DNA from: a virus
Length of the DNA: 35,569 bases
IMG/VR virus record: IMGVR_UViG_3300017987_000219
Span: 1 to 35,569 of that record
Direction: 5' to 3' (one strand)
The first letter of the stretch is position 1; each line of letters starts with the position of its first letter. This document shows positions 7,057 through 14,685 of the stretch, piece by piece. The notes beneath the pieces were generated by a model. The model worked only from the letters and a program-made list of their open reading frames with translations. It ran no database searches and was not told the DNA's origin. Position numbers and translations under genes: made by a program.

Positions 7057-9051
7057 TTAACCCTCCTCCACGTATAGGTGTTCCTTCACGCAGATTACGG
7101 CCCCGCCCCCGCTCCTGATGTGCGAGCCGTCCACGCCGGCAAGTCTCTTCAGTGCCTCAAGGGGATATTCGTCCTCGACGGAAAACCGCCCCGCCGGAAT
7201 CGTGAAATCCGGCACGAGGTAATCCAGCGTCAGGCCGCAGTCCTCGGCTATCTCCCGCATTATGTTCATCCGGGTCGAGCGGTCGTTCCACACCCGTGTG
7301 ATCTTCACGGCATATGGATAGGTAAGCAGGGCGGCCCTATTACGCCCCCATATCTGCCACGTGGTGCTCTCCGGCTTCTCCGACATTTCAAGCTTGTCGA
7401 TGAAATAGTCGTCTATCAGATAGCCGTCCACGTACAGCGACAACCGCGGCTCCATAAAGTCGGCGTCGGCGCGGGTGTACATCCGCTTTATGACGTACAG
7501 ATACTCATCGGCTATATCTACCCTGATCGTGTTTGGGACCCGGGCCTCGTCCATCTGCCACTCGATATTTGTTACCTTGTCGGTGATGTCCTCGCCGTCC
7601 ATGTAAAGGACGACTTCGTGAGTATCAACACCCGGGTCCTCGTAGCCGATGGAGTTAATGATCAGCAGATCCTCGCTATCCTCGTAATCTTCCCCGATGG
7701 AATTTATCAACATGTCAAGATCGGCGCCGAACTCCTCCCGGATGGAGTTGATGATCTCCAGCGAGTCCCCGCCCCAATTGACCGTGGGGGAGTATTCCGA
7801 GTCGTCGAGGATGCGGTTGATGATCTCCATCTCCGGGGTGCCCCATTCCACCTCCCGGCCCCACACCGTGGTGTATTTCCTCGACCGGTTTTCGAGGCGT
7901 ATCGTGCCGGAGTTGACCTTTAGGTTATCGACCTCCCATACGTTGGCGGCGGCGTTGGAGATGAATTGGACAGCAGTATACAGGTTTGATTCCAGAAAGC
8001 CGGTGTATGTCCCTATCTGCTGCCATGAGCCATCCCAATAATAGCCGGTGACAACATCGCCCACCCTTGTAATCCTTAACTTGGAATCTTTTAAGGCCGT
8101 GGCCGGATTCGCCGAATAAACCTGCCCGCCGTCTACATAAACCTGAAAATAAAAACGCTCGCCAGTTTGGGTTCTGAATTTTAGGGCCCTAATATAATTG
8201 TCGGCATCCAGCATCATATATAGGGTGAGGAACCGGTTCGCCCCCGCCCCGGTGTCCAGCGTCGTCTGATTGAAATCCAGCTGAATATCAAAATCGCCGG
8301 AGACCTGAAGGCCTTTATCGAAATATAGATTTACGTTTTTCTCCGCCCCGCCGCAGTCGAACGTGACCTTATCGTCTATCGTTATAGTGTCGTCATCGCC
8401 GTCGAGATAAAAATACGGTTCAACCTGCTCACCGTCGAACCCGTAGCCATCAGAGAACGGCTCGTCTGTGTAGGGTGAACCACAGCAGAAATAATGGTCC
8501 TCGTGCGTCGAAAAGCCGTAAACTCCTACCGGATCGGTCTGGGTTATGATCTCGTCCTCGTCGTCGTAAAGCGTGACGACGGCTTTTTGGTCTACCGTCC
8601 GCTCTAACACCAGCCTGTAGTCGTCCTCCTGGTCGAAGCCCTCCGTGGTGGCGGGTATCGTTCCCGTCTCCCACGAGTCGCCGTCCCACGTGTAGACATT
8701 GCCGTCCGTCCCGAGAACGCAGATATGGAGCACCTGCCACCCGGCCGACCATATCCATATCCTACGGGTGGCGTCGAACGTCGATTTGTCGGTTATTTCG
8801 GGCAGGGATCCCCCGACTATACAGGCGAGGTAGCCGGTTGCCTCAAGGGGGTAATTATGGATGGTAATCCTATATGTTGAGGGTAGCACAGATGGGTGCC
8901 GGAGGATCCCTGCGTTTCCCGATTCCGTTCCAACGTACAGATGCCCAACGCCGTCAATCGCACTGTAGTAGGCCCCGTCGGAGGAAATGTCCTCCTCAAG
9001 GAGCAGGCTCCCGAGCTCGTTGAAATTGTCCTGTAAAAAGACTTCCGTCAT
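7057..9051 (-). CDS. Tail hub-like protein with lectin-like N-terminal domains
   Basis: A 664-aa protein. Residues about 205-395 (for example FDIQLDFNQTTLDTG, WDGSWQQIGTYTGFL) look like a concanavalin/LamG-type jelly roll that often binds sugars; residues 1-200 may hold a second divergent copy. Residues about 408-471 carry four degenerate acidic repeats with the core INSI. The C-terminal part (about 478-664: YMDGEDITDKVTNIEW, YFIDKLEMSE, YPLEALKRLAGVDG) resembles baseplate hub proteins of the gp27/late-control-D fold. The start overlaps the previous gene by ATGA. It likely sits at the tail tip and combines structural and receptor-binding functions. The hub call is by pattern, not alignment. 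Confidence 0.65.
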   Translation of the reverse strand: MTEVFLQDNFNELGSLLLEEDISSDGAYYSAIDGVGHLYVGTESGNAGILRHPSVLPSTYRITIHNYPLEATGYLACIVGGSLPEITDKSTFDATRRIWIWSAGWQVLHICVLGTDGNVYTWDGDSWETGTIPATTEGFDQEDDYRLVLERTVDQKAVVTLYDDEDEIITQTDPVGVYGFSTHEDHYFCCGSPYTDEPFSDGYGFDGEQVEPYFYLDGDDDTITIDDKVTFDCGGAEKNVNLYFDKGLQVSGDFDIQLDFNQTTLDTGAGANRFLTLYMMLDADNYIRALKFRTQTGERFYFQVYVDGGQVYSANPATALKDSKLRITRVGDVVTGYYWDGSWQQIGTYTGFLESNLYTAVQFISNAAANVWEVDNLKVNSGTIRLENRSRKYTTVWGREVEWGTPEMEIINRILDDSEYSPTVNWGGDSLEIINSIREEFGADLDMLINSIGEDYEDSEDLLIINSIGYEDPGVDTHEVVLYMDGEDITDKVTNIEWQMDEARVPNTIRVDIADEYLYVIKRMYTRADADFMEPRLSLYVDGYLIDDYFIDKLEMSEKPESTTWQIWGRNRAALLTYPYAVKITRVWNDRSTRMNIMREIAEDCGLTLDYLVPDFTIPAGRFSVEDEYPLEALKRLAGVDGSHIRSGGGAVICVKEHLYVEEG

Positions 9052-9617
9052 ACATTAATGCCCCATATCTCGAACGTCATAACGCCTTTATTTCTATAGT
9101 TGGCGATGTCCCTTATTCCCCAGTAAACAAGGTGGTCGCTCCCCACACTCAATTCGGCGGTCGCCCCGTGAAAGGCGTTCAGGGCCGCCTCTTGGTTGTA
9201 CGCAAACGAGGGGAATGGGCCTATTCGCGCATAATCTATCTGGGTGATGACGTTTATGAAGGCCCGCCAGCCGCCGTCGGGAGGATAGTCCGCTGTTCCG
9301 TCAAGCCAGGCCGTTCTGCCGCCCACAACCTTCACCCTGTTATATTTGGTCGTTATGTGGCCGGCGTAGCCAGAATAACTACCACCGACGAATGTATCTA
9401 TCGTGTAGCTGTCTTTACTGTCTACCGAAAACGTGCCGAGCTTCACCCAGTCCTCTTCCGGCTCCTCGTCCTCGATGGTCAGGACGTAGGGGCCCCTCTT
9501 TTCCGGGGCGTCGTCCTCGATGGTTAAAACGAACATGCCGGTGTGGTCTGGTTCGTCGTCCTCGATAGTCAGGACGAGGCGTGGCTCTCCCATATTTTTA
9601 AAGCGGGGGAGGCCCAT
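9048..9617 (-). CDS. Distal tail protein with three 15-aa acidic repeats
   Basis: A 189-aa protein starting MGLPRFKNMGEP. Residues 15-57 hold three tandem copies of a 15-residue unit with core VLTIEDDEP; the rest is a beta-rich domain (GTFSVDSKDSYTIDTFVGGS onward) that looks like a carbohydrate-binding or tail-tip module. I chose ATG 9617 because the upstream gene stops at 9620; the frame is open upstream but there it overlaps that gene. No clear Shine-Dalgarno, suggesting coupling. The end overlaps the hub-like gene by ATGA. Function inferred from position only. Confidence 0.6.
   Translation of the reverse strand: MGLPRFKNMGEPRLVLTIEDDEPDHTGMFVLTIEDDAPEKRGPYVLTIEDEEPEEDWVKLGTFSVDSKDSYTIDTFVGGSYSGYAGHITTKYNRVKVVGGRTAWLDGTADYPPDGGWRAFINVITQIDYARIGPFPSFAYNQEAALNAFHGATAELSVGSDHLVYWGIRDIANYRNKGVMTFEIWGINV
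9444..9575 (-). repeat. Three tandem 45-bp coding repeats (VLTIED unit)
   Basis: Codes for three consecutive 15-residue units: VLTIEDDEPDHTGMF, VLTIEDDAPEKRGPY and a partial VLTIEDEEPEEDW. The first nine positions are nearly invariant and the last six vary. This suggests tandem duplication followed by drift outside a conserved strand. Confidence 0.85.
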
Positions 9618-9619
9618 CG

Positions 9620-10933
9620 CTAAAATCTGTATATCGCCTTCAACCCACACCTGTTGGGCGAAATCCTCTCGCAGTCCGCCTCGCCGATATTCTCCAGCCA
9701 GAAACCCTCCGCAGAGGCGGCGGTCGTCACCACAATGGTGTCGCCCTCGGCGAACGTCCCGGAAAATCCGGCGGAGTATATCGTGCAGTAAACCCCGCTT
9801 CCGTGAGCCGGCGACACGTCCTCGGAGGTCTTGCAATCGGTGGCGATTGTTCCGTGGTTCACGGATGATATCGAGTAGGTCTCGTCGTCCTCGAACGTCA
9901 ACGTCAGCACGTCATCCACCGTTCCAACCGGATCCGGCAGGATGGGATAATTAGAGTTGTCGTACTCGCCGTCTCCCACCACCCCCGAGGTGTCCACACT
10001 CACGATCTCCGGCTTGATATCCCCCAGTAACAGCCCCGCCGCAATGATGGAACCGTCACAGCCACGGTGTTCGTTCGTATCAAAGCCAAGTTCCGTCAGG
10101 GCGTCGCCGGCAGTTATCTTGAAGTAATGGTGGTAGTAGTAAAGGAGATGGTCTATCCGCACCTTTCCTGCGGATGCCGTGGCCTCAAGATAGTCGCCCA
10201 GGGCGGTGTTCATCGTCTCGGCGACCTCCGCCGCCGTGGTCTCCGTGGTGAACTCCACCGTCGCGGTGTATTTGCCGTCTATCAAAAGGGTCAGGTATTT
10301 GCCCGAAAGCGAAAATGCCTCCGTCCCCGTCCCCTGCATCGTGGCCTTCTCCTTTACGGGATAGGCGTTCTCCGTTACGCCGGTGGCGGTGAGCTTCGCC
10401 CCGTAAAACCCCGGCCCCGTGGGTCCCGTGGGCCCCGATGCGCCCCAGTCCCACTCAACACTGTCGAGCGTCAGTCTCTCCCATGTGTTGGTGACCCTAT
10501 TGAGCAGGAAGATCACGTCTCCGTCGTGGAAGCCCTCCTCGTACTCGCTCTCGATATAGAACTCGGAGTCGCCAATCTCGATTGCCTCCGCAACATCCCC
10601 TGCGCCGTACCACTCGTCACCCTCCGGGCCGGTCGGCCCCGTCGGGTATTCCTCGGCGTCGTCCCACACGTCGTCCTCGGTGCCGGAGTGTATGAGAATC
10701 CTATCCTCGCCCTCGGTCAGCCTCGATATGATGAGATAAACGCCCGACGCCATGTCGTCCGACTCGTTCTTGACGAAGCCCTTTTTCCCGATTATCCATC
10801 CGGCCAGCCGTGTCTCGTCGTCTATCTCCGGCAGAAAATCGTAGGGGATGCCGGTTTGGATGTCGGTGTTCGCTATCGAGAGTACCCCCCCCTCCGAGGT
10901 ATTTGCATGTTTGAATTTAATCAAAAGTCCCAT
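9620..10933 (-). CDS. Tail fibre-like protein with collagen-like GPT triplets
   Basis: A 437-aa acidic protein. Short collagen-like runs occur twice: PTGPTGPEG near residue 97 and SGPTGPTGPG near residue 166; such Gly-X-Y runs are common in trimeric phage fibres and as linkers. The middle part (FSLSGKYLTLLIDGKYTATV, DALTELGFDTNE) looks like repeated beta modules. The C-terminus ends GLKAIYRF. No signal or membrane segment. The start ATG at 10933 follows the previous stop by 4 bases. It lies within the distal tail block; a fibre or tip-decorating role is likely but not proved. Confidence 0.6.
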   Translation of the reverse strand: MGLLIKFKHANTSEGGVLSIANTDIQTGIPYDFLPEIDDETRLAGWIIGKKGFVKNESDDMASGVYLIISRLTEGEDRILIHSGTEDDVWDDAEEYPTGPTGPEGDEWYGAGDVAEAIEIGDSEFYIESEYEEGFHDGDVIFLLNRVTNTWERLTLDSVEWDWGASGPTGPTGPGFYGAKLTATGVTENAYPVKEKATMQGTGTEAFSLSGKYLTLLIDGKYTATVEFTTETTAAEVAETMNTALGDYLEATASAGKVRIDHLLYYYHHYFKITAGDALTELGFDTNEHRGCDGSIIAAGLLLGDIKPEIVSVDTSGVVGDGEYDNSNYPILPDPVGTVDDVLTLTFEDDETYSISSVNHGTIATDCKTSEDVSPAHGSGVYCTIYSAGFSGTFAEGDTIVVTTAASAEGFWLENIGEADCERISPNRCGLKAIYRF

Positions 10934-10937
10934 AAAT

Positions 10938-11375
10938 TTAGCCCGTCCTGATAAAGATAAATTTGAGCGCGCCGGTGTAGGCCCGCTTCTTGTACATGTC
11001 CACCGGACGCATGTCGAGCTCCGTTACCTCCGGGTCGTGCTCGACAATATACTTCGTGGCGCCGTCGTCTTGGCTCAATTCGAGTTCGCCGCCGGCATTA
11101 ATGAGGGTCTGTATTTTAGCGAGATCTGTGTCAAATATCAGGCCAAAAGTCTCGTCGCCCTCAAGCGTGATCGTCCTGCCGGTTTCGAGTCTCGCATAGC
11201 TCTGCCTGTGAAGCCCCCCGCCCACCGTCCTGAACTTCGAGCCGTCCCTGTCGAGTTGTGTCAGGCTGTCCACCCACGCCGGCGCCGTGATGAAATAGGC
11301 CCTGTCCTCTTCGGCCGCTCCAATGGCGGAGATGTAAGTGTCGGACTTTACCGTTTCGTTGACGTAATAGCTCAT
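10938..11375 (-). CDS. Tail-associated hypothetical protein
   Basis: A 145-aa protein starting MSYYVNETVKSDTYISAIG. Mixed alpha/beta, with a C-terminal beta-rich end (YTGALKFIFIRTG). It overlaps the upstream 164-aa gene by ATGA and precedes the fibre-like gene, so all three are co-translated. Size and place suit a distal tail or tail-tip adaptor, but I do not recognise the family. Confidence 0.6.
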   Translation of the reverse strand: MSYYVNETVKSDTYISAIGAAEEDRAYFITAPAWVDSLTQLDRDGSKFRTVGGGLHRQSYARLETGRTITLEGDETFGLIFDTDLAKIQTLINAGGELELSQDDGATKYIVEHDPEVTELDMRPVDMYKKRAYTGALKFIFIRTG

Positions 11376-11866
11376 CCCCTGTACTCCAGTTCGGCCTCGA
11401 TGGTTATCTCCGCCTCGTCCCCCTTCCTGACCATCGCCGATTTACCGAAGACCAGGTCGAAGTCCGTCCACAGATTATTGTTCGTCTCGCCGGCCGGCAT
11501 GTTGAGATCGACGAGCTCCACCACGTCCTCCCACAACTCCGCCAGGAGATCCTCCCGAACGATCTTCTCGAAGGGCAGGGCGCCTTCCTCCTCGTCCAGC
11601 CTGAAAAGCACCTCGCCTTCTTTCATAAAGACCCAGTCGCGGGGCACGGAAAACGTGATGAAACATGAGCCGGTAACACGTGATATTTCCCACCGTGATA
11701 TTTCCCACGTTCCCCATACGAAATCTCCCGTTTCTTCGGCGGGACAGTAGCGATACCACATGGCCCTAAACTTTTTTCCCCTCCTGACCTTGATGTCGTC
11801 GATTGTGTGTAACTCCATCAGGAAGTCGTTCAGGCTCTCGATGTTTAATAACGTAAAGTCGGGCAT
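11372..11866 (-). CDS. Tail-associated hypothetical protein (first gene of distal tail block)
   Basis: A 164-aa acidic protein starting MPDFTLLNIESLNDFLMELH. It contains an in-frame duplication, WEISR-WEISR, near residues 54-63, caused by a perfect 15-bp tandem repeat. The ATG has a GGAGAG Shine-Dalgarno. The paired dyad element copy 2 lies directly upstream, so this gene opens the block that runs through tail, glycosyltransferase and adhesin genes. Not recognised; a distal-tail protein is the likely role by position. Confidence 0.65.
   Translation of the reverse strand: MPDFTLLNIESLNDFLMELHTIDDIKVRRGKKFRAMWYRYCPAEETGDFVWGTWEISRWEISRVTGSCFITFSVPRDWVFMKEGEVLFRLDEEEGALPFEKIVREDLLAELWEDVVELVDLNMPAGETNNNLWTDFDLVFGKSAMVRKGDEAEITIEAELEYRG
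11679..11708. repeat. Perfect 15-bp tandem duplication in coding sequence
   Basis: CGTGATATTTCCCAC occurs twice back to back (11679-11693 and 11694-11708). It is in frame in the 164-aa gene and duplicates the residues WEISR. The copies are identical, which suggests a recent slippage event. Confidence 0.9.
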
Positions 11867-11876
11867 AATCTCTCCG

Positions 11877-11904
11877 GTTTGACAAACTTAAAATTTTGAC
11901 AAGA
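11877..11904. promoter_or_regulatory. Paired dyad element, copy 2 (distal tail block)
   Basis: TTTGACAAACT at 11878-11888 and TTTGACAAG at 11895-11903 (plus strand), centres 11882 and 11899, 17 bp apart. It overlaps the stop codon of the 35-aa membrane peptide (11888-11890) and abuts the Shine-Dalgarno of the 164-aa gene. Same layout as copies 1 and 3. Confidence 0.6.
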
Positions 11905-11995
11905 ACTCCAGAATGGTCGAGAGAAACATAAGGCTAACGACAATCTTTACGACCAACAACACCAGTCCCGCCTTTATAATTTTTGATACAGCCAT
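11888..11995 (-). CDS. 35-aa single-pass membrane peptide
   Basis: ATG at 11993-11995 and TAA at 11888-11890 give a 35-residue peptide: a short basic start (MAVSKIIKAG), one long hydrophobic helix (LVLLVVKIVVSLMFLSTILE) and a short tail (FLSKF). It overlaps the end of the patatin gene by 22 bases and its stop lies in paired dyad element 2. The Shine-Dalgarno is weak (GGGAA). It could be a small toxin, holin-like peptide or partner that brings the patatin enzyme to the membrane. Coding status is supported by composition and position, not homology. Confidence 0.5.
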   Translation of the reverse strand: MAVSKIIKAGLVLLVVKIVVSLMFLSTILEFLSKF

Positions 11996-12792
11996 TTTTC
12001 CCGAGCCTCCGTCCAGCCGTGCTCCATCGCTTCAAAGATGTGGTCCCTGCTGAACTTTATCGTCCTCGAAAACTTCCTCTCCGGCGCTATCACCACCAGA
12101 TCCCCCCGTTCCTCCATCTTCCCATGCAGGGAAAGCCTCGTCTCCCTCAACTGGTGGAGCATAATCTCTATCGTCCGTTCGCCCATCAGGTGGGCCGAAA
12201 CTATAGGGGACATCTCCCTCGGCAGGCAGCGGGGTGAAGCGAGTATCAAAACAATCTTCTCCGCCCCGAGCTTCAGGGCGTCATCCACCGCCACGGCCGT
12301 CGTGAGCCCGCCGTCGAAATATCTATTGTTGCCGATCTGCCTCATTTTAAAGTAAAACGGTATTGAGGTCGAGGCAATGACCGCATCGAGAAATCCGTCC
12401 TCCTCCGGCCCAAACCACCGGGGCTCGCCGGTATCCCAGCACGTGGCACACACCCTTACGACCCTCCCCCGCGCGTTCAGCCTCTCAACGTCCACGTTCT
12501 CCCGTATAAGATCGCGGAGGGGCGAGTTGTTGTATTTCCAGTAACGCCTCAGGTAGACGGCGTAACTCAACGGGGGCTTCCTGTATATCTTCCTGTGCGA
12601 GTCCAGCCCAGACCATATGTCGACGAGCCTGTCAACATCTCCCTGCGCGGCCATGACCGCGTTGAGGGCCCCGGCCGATATCCCAAGGTATATGTCCCAC
12701 TCCATTTCCAGCCGCTTGGTAAGGAACTCCAGCGCTCCGACCTGAAATGCGGCGTTTGCCCCGCCGCCAGTTAGAATGACGGCGGTCTTCAT
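11974..12792 (-). CDS. Patatin-like phospholipase
   Basis: A 272-aa lipid acyl hydrolase. All patatin hallmarks are present: the oxyanion glycine-rich loop GGGANAAFQVG at residues 9-19, the nucleophile elbow G-I-S-A-G with Ser39, and the catalytic Asp160 in F-D-G-G. The layout resembles bacterial RssA-type proteins. No signal peptide, so it would act from the cytosol. ATG 12792 overlaps the secreted-protein gene by ATGA, so the two are coupled. In phages this is a cargo gene: it might help lysis, change host membranes or alter defence, but nothing in the sequence decides between these. Confidence 0.9.
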   Translation of the reverse strand: MKTAVILTGGGANAAFQVGALEFLTKRLEMEWDIYLGISAGALNAVMAAQGDVDRLVDIWSGLDSHRKIYRKPPLSYAVYLRRYWKYNNSPLRDLIRENVDVERLNARGRVVRVCATCWDTGEPRWFGPEEDGFLDAVIASTSIPFYFKMRQIGNNRYFDGGLTTAVAVDDALKLGAEKIVLILASPRCLPREMSPIVSAHLMGERTIEIMLHQLRETRLSLHGKMEERGDLVVIAPERKFSRTIKFSRDHIFEAMEHGWTEAREKWLYQKL

Positions 12793-13529
12793 AAGCAGAA
12801 ATTCCACTCCTCTATTTCAACGTAAATATATCCGACACCGAAAAACTTCTCCGGGAAGTAAGACGAAACCGAGACGTGTTTAGTGTCCCCCGCCTCGATA
12901 GTCTCGTTGTGGTAAGCCCGAAATCTGTCCTGACACAAAACTTCGCCCGTCTCCTTCGACCTTATACTTACGAAGAGCTTCACACCGACCGGTGTGTTGT
13001 TGGGGTTTTTTATGTGGCACGTGGTCAGCACCTTCCTCGTCATTACGCCCTTAACCTTTTTAGCCCCAAGAACGAGGTGTACGGGCTGGTCGGTGAAGTT
13101 TGGCGAGTCGAGAAGCAGTTCGTTGCCCTGGATTTTCCTTAAGGTGGGCGGCTTTCCTACCGGGCTCACGGCCATCTTGCCAAGGTTGTCGGCCTGTTCA
13201 AAGACGGCTTTAGGAAAAACAAACATCGGATAAAGGGGTTTTTCCTCGTGCGCATCTATAGAGAACACATTCCCGTACTTATCTTTTTCAACAACCTGTG
13301 AGGCAACCACCCCGCCGTTCTTTGGCAGAACAAATTTAAAGGCGAGTCTCGTACCGTAATTGAGGTCGTTTTTCACAATGGCTTGCGGATAAACGATAAC
13401 CTTGTTGCCCTCATCGCACGTTATATACCCACTACCCTTAACAAGATAGACATCCTCCGCGCTGGCCGTTCCCGTAAAAAGAAAAAGGGCCAACAGGCCC
13501 CCCAACAGAAAGATCGCTAACTTTTTCAT
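12789..13529 (-). CDS. Exported protein of unknown function
   Basis: A 246-aa protein with a clear Sec signal peptide: MKKLAIFLLGGLLALFLFTG, then TASA before a likely signal peptidase I cut and EDV. The mature part is beta-rich (VYLVKGSGYITCDEGNKVIV, KLFVSIRSKETGEVL). The ATG at 13529 shares TAATG with the upstream membrane gene and has an AGGAGG site; a longer frame upstream overlaps that gene and is not favoured. It would reach the periplasm or cell surface. With the patatin and two membrane proteins it forms a cargo cassette. Family not recognised. Confidence 0.75.
   Translation of the reverse strand: MKKLAIFLLGGLLALFLFTGTASAEDVYLVKGSGYITCDEGNKVIVYPQAIVKNDLNYGTRLAFKFVLPKNGGVVASQVVEKDKYGNVFSIDAHEEKPLYPMFVFPKAVFEQADNLGKMAVSPVGKPPTLRKIQGNELLLDSPNFTDQPVHLVLGAKKVKGVMTRKVLTTCHIKNPNNTPVGVKLFVSIRSKETGEVLCQDRFRAYHNETIEAGDTKHVSVSSYFPEKFFGVGYIYVEIEEWNFCL
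13476..13500 (-). terminator. Terminator-like hairpin inside signal-peptide codons
   Basis: On the minus strand GGGCC-TGTT-GGCCC is followed by TTTTTCTTTTT. It lies within codons 10-18 of the exported protein. The shape fits an intrinsic terminator, so it could attenuate the cassette when untranslated. It may also be a by-product of Leu/Phe/Gly codons. Confidence 0.45.
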
Positions 13530-13801
13530 TACCCGCTCCTCCTTTGTATGCGGTAGTGGCCATAACAAGAAAGGGCTATGGCAAGGGTGAAGACGGCCGC
13601 GAGGTATTTTCCGATCATCAGCAGCCATAAAAAGCCCACCACGTTGCCGACGACAAGAAGCACAAAACCCGCCTTTCTGAACCATGCGTCGTTTATCGCC
13701 AGGATGTTTACCCCGACGAGAATCAGCAGGTAAGTCAGCATGGTGACGACGACCTCAAAACAACCCCACACCGCCTCAACGACGGCGTTAAAAAAATCCA
13801 T
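13529..13801 (-). CDS. Small multi-TM membrane protein
   Basis: A 90-aa protein with three likely membrane helices: about residues 12-33 (CFEVVVTMLTYLLILVGVNI), 43-62 (AGFVLLVVGNVVGFLWLLMI) and 64-80 (KYLAAVFTLAIALSCYG), ending basic (YRIQRRSG). It opens the cargo cassette: AAAGGAGGG Shine-Dalgarno, with paired dyad element 3 just upstream. It is coupled to the exported-protein gene by TAATG. It could be a holin or a partner of the patatin; not recognised. Confidence 0.65.
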   Translation of the reverse strand: MDFFNAVVEAVWGCFEVVVTMLTYLLILVGVNILAINDAWFRKAGFVLLVVGNVVGFLWLLMIGKYLAAVFTLAIALSCYGHYRIQRRSG

Positions 13802-13823
13802 TACTATCCCTCCTTTTTTTTAA

Positions 13824-13852
13824 ATTTGACAAACTTTTTATCTTGTCAAACT
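13824..13852. promoter_or_regulatory. Paired dyad element, copy 3 (patatin cassette)
   Basis: ATTTGACAAACT at 13824-13835 and CTTGTCAAACT at 13842-13852 (plus strand), in inverted orientation; centres 13829 and 13846 are 17 bp apart. It overlaps the TGA stop of the metallophosphoesterase gene (13846-13848) and lies just before the Shine-Dalgarno of the membrane protein gene. Confidence 0.6.
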
Positions 13853-14685
13853 ATGCTTTCCACCTCCACGACCGATCTGATTCGGTTCGGGCGGAGCGTG
13901 AACCGGGCGCACCCAAGGACCTTCGGGCTGTAGCCCTTCATCTCCGAGTAGGTCGGCTCCTTTCGCTCTAAAAAGGTCTTGAGATACGTCCCACACTCTG
14001 CGACGTAGACCCTCTTCTCCTTGAACCCCTCGCCCCTCACCTTCGGCTCTATCCTGACCATTGGGTGGGCCCACAGGCCGTGTGTGTGGCCGAAGAGGTA
14101 CATGTCGGCGTAGTAGTACATGATCGTTCTGGAGTATTTCGTTATCGCCGCGCCCTCGGTCCTCGCGGCGGATCCCCAGCCGTGGTTGACATAGATGACG
14201 AACTTCATGCCGCTGCCCCTGCCACCCTTTTTCGTCTGGTGAAAGTTTAGAACTACCATATAGTCGTACCCGCCCCTGTTGACGTAGCCTATCCGCTCGC
14301 AGAACATCTTCATCGGGTCGGTCGAGTTTTCCTGTATAAAGTGCTGTTCGTGGTTGCCGTCCCCCACCGCAAGCCACTGTTCGGGGGCGGTGTGCTTCAT
14401 TATCACCGCCGCCAGATCGTCATAGACATCCTCTATGTATGAGTCCCTGCCGTAATATCGCGGGTGGAGTTCGCTGAACCGGAACCGGCGGTCCCTGACC
14501 TTGATGTTGTTACCAAAGTCTCCCCCACCAATAAAAAACGTTTTATCCTTCAACCCGAATTTTTTCAGGTCTCTCGCAAGCTCGTCCTCGGCGCAGGCGG
14601 CCGCGCCGTAGTGGATGTCGAACAAGCTGACGAGCGTAAATTCGTCGCCGTCCCTATACTCGACATCCCTGGAAAACTTCAGCAT
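13846..14685 (-). CDS. Calcineurin-like metallophosphoesterase
   Basis: A 279-aa enzyme with the full metallophosphoesterase motif set: D-x-H at residues 23-25 (LFDIHYG), GGDFGNN with Asp56, GDGNHE at 108-113, a lone His168 (YVNHG) and GHTH at 199-202. These bind two metal ions and cleave phosphoester bonds in nucleotides or nucleic acids. No signal peptide. It overlaps the small 62-aa gene by 7 bases and is the last gene of the tape-measure block. Similar enzymes occur in phage tail regions; a role in DNA or nucleotide processing at entry or in defence evasion is possible but inferred. Confidence 0.88.
   Translation of the reverse strand: MLKFSRDVEYRDGDEFTLVSLFDIHYGAAACAEDELARDLKKFGLKDKTFFIGGGDFGNNIKVRDRRFRFSELHPRYYGRDSYIEDVYDDLAAVIMKHTAPEQWLAVGDGNHEQHFIQENSTDPMKMFCERIGYVNRGGYDYMVVLNFHQTKKGGRGSGMKFVIYVNHGWGSAARTEGAAITKYSRTIMYYYADMYLFGHTHGLWAHPMVRIEPKVRGEGFKEKRVYVAECGTYLKTFLERKEPTYSEMKGYSPKVLGCARFTLRPNRIRSVVEVESIV

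Noticed and set aside
7078-7923. Plus-strand open frame of 281 codons
   Set aside because: Antisense to the tail hub-like gene; no motifs and no Shine-Dalgarno.
10067-11750. Two long overlapping plus-strand frames
   Set aside because: Antisense to three well-supported tail genes and of biased composition.
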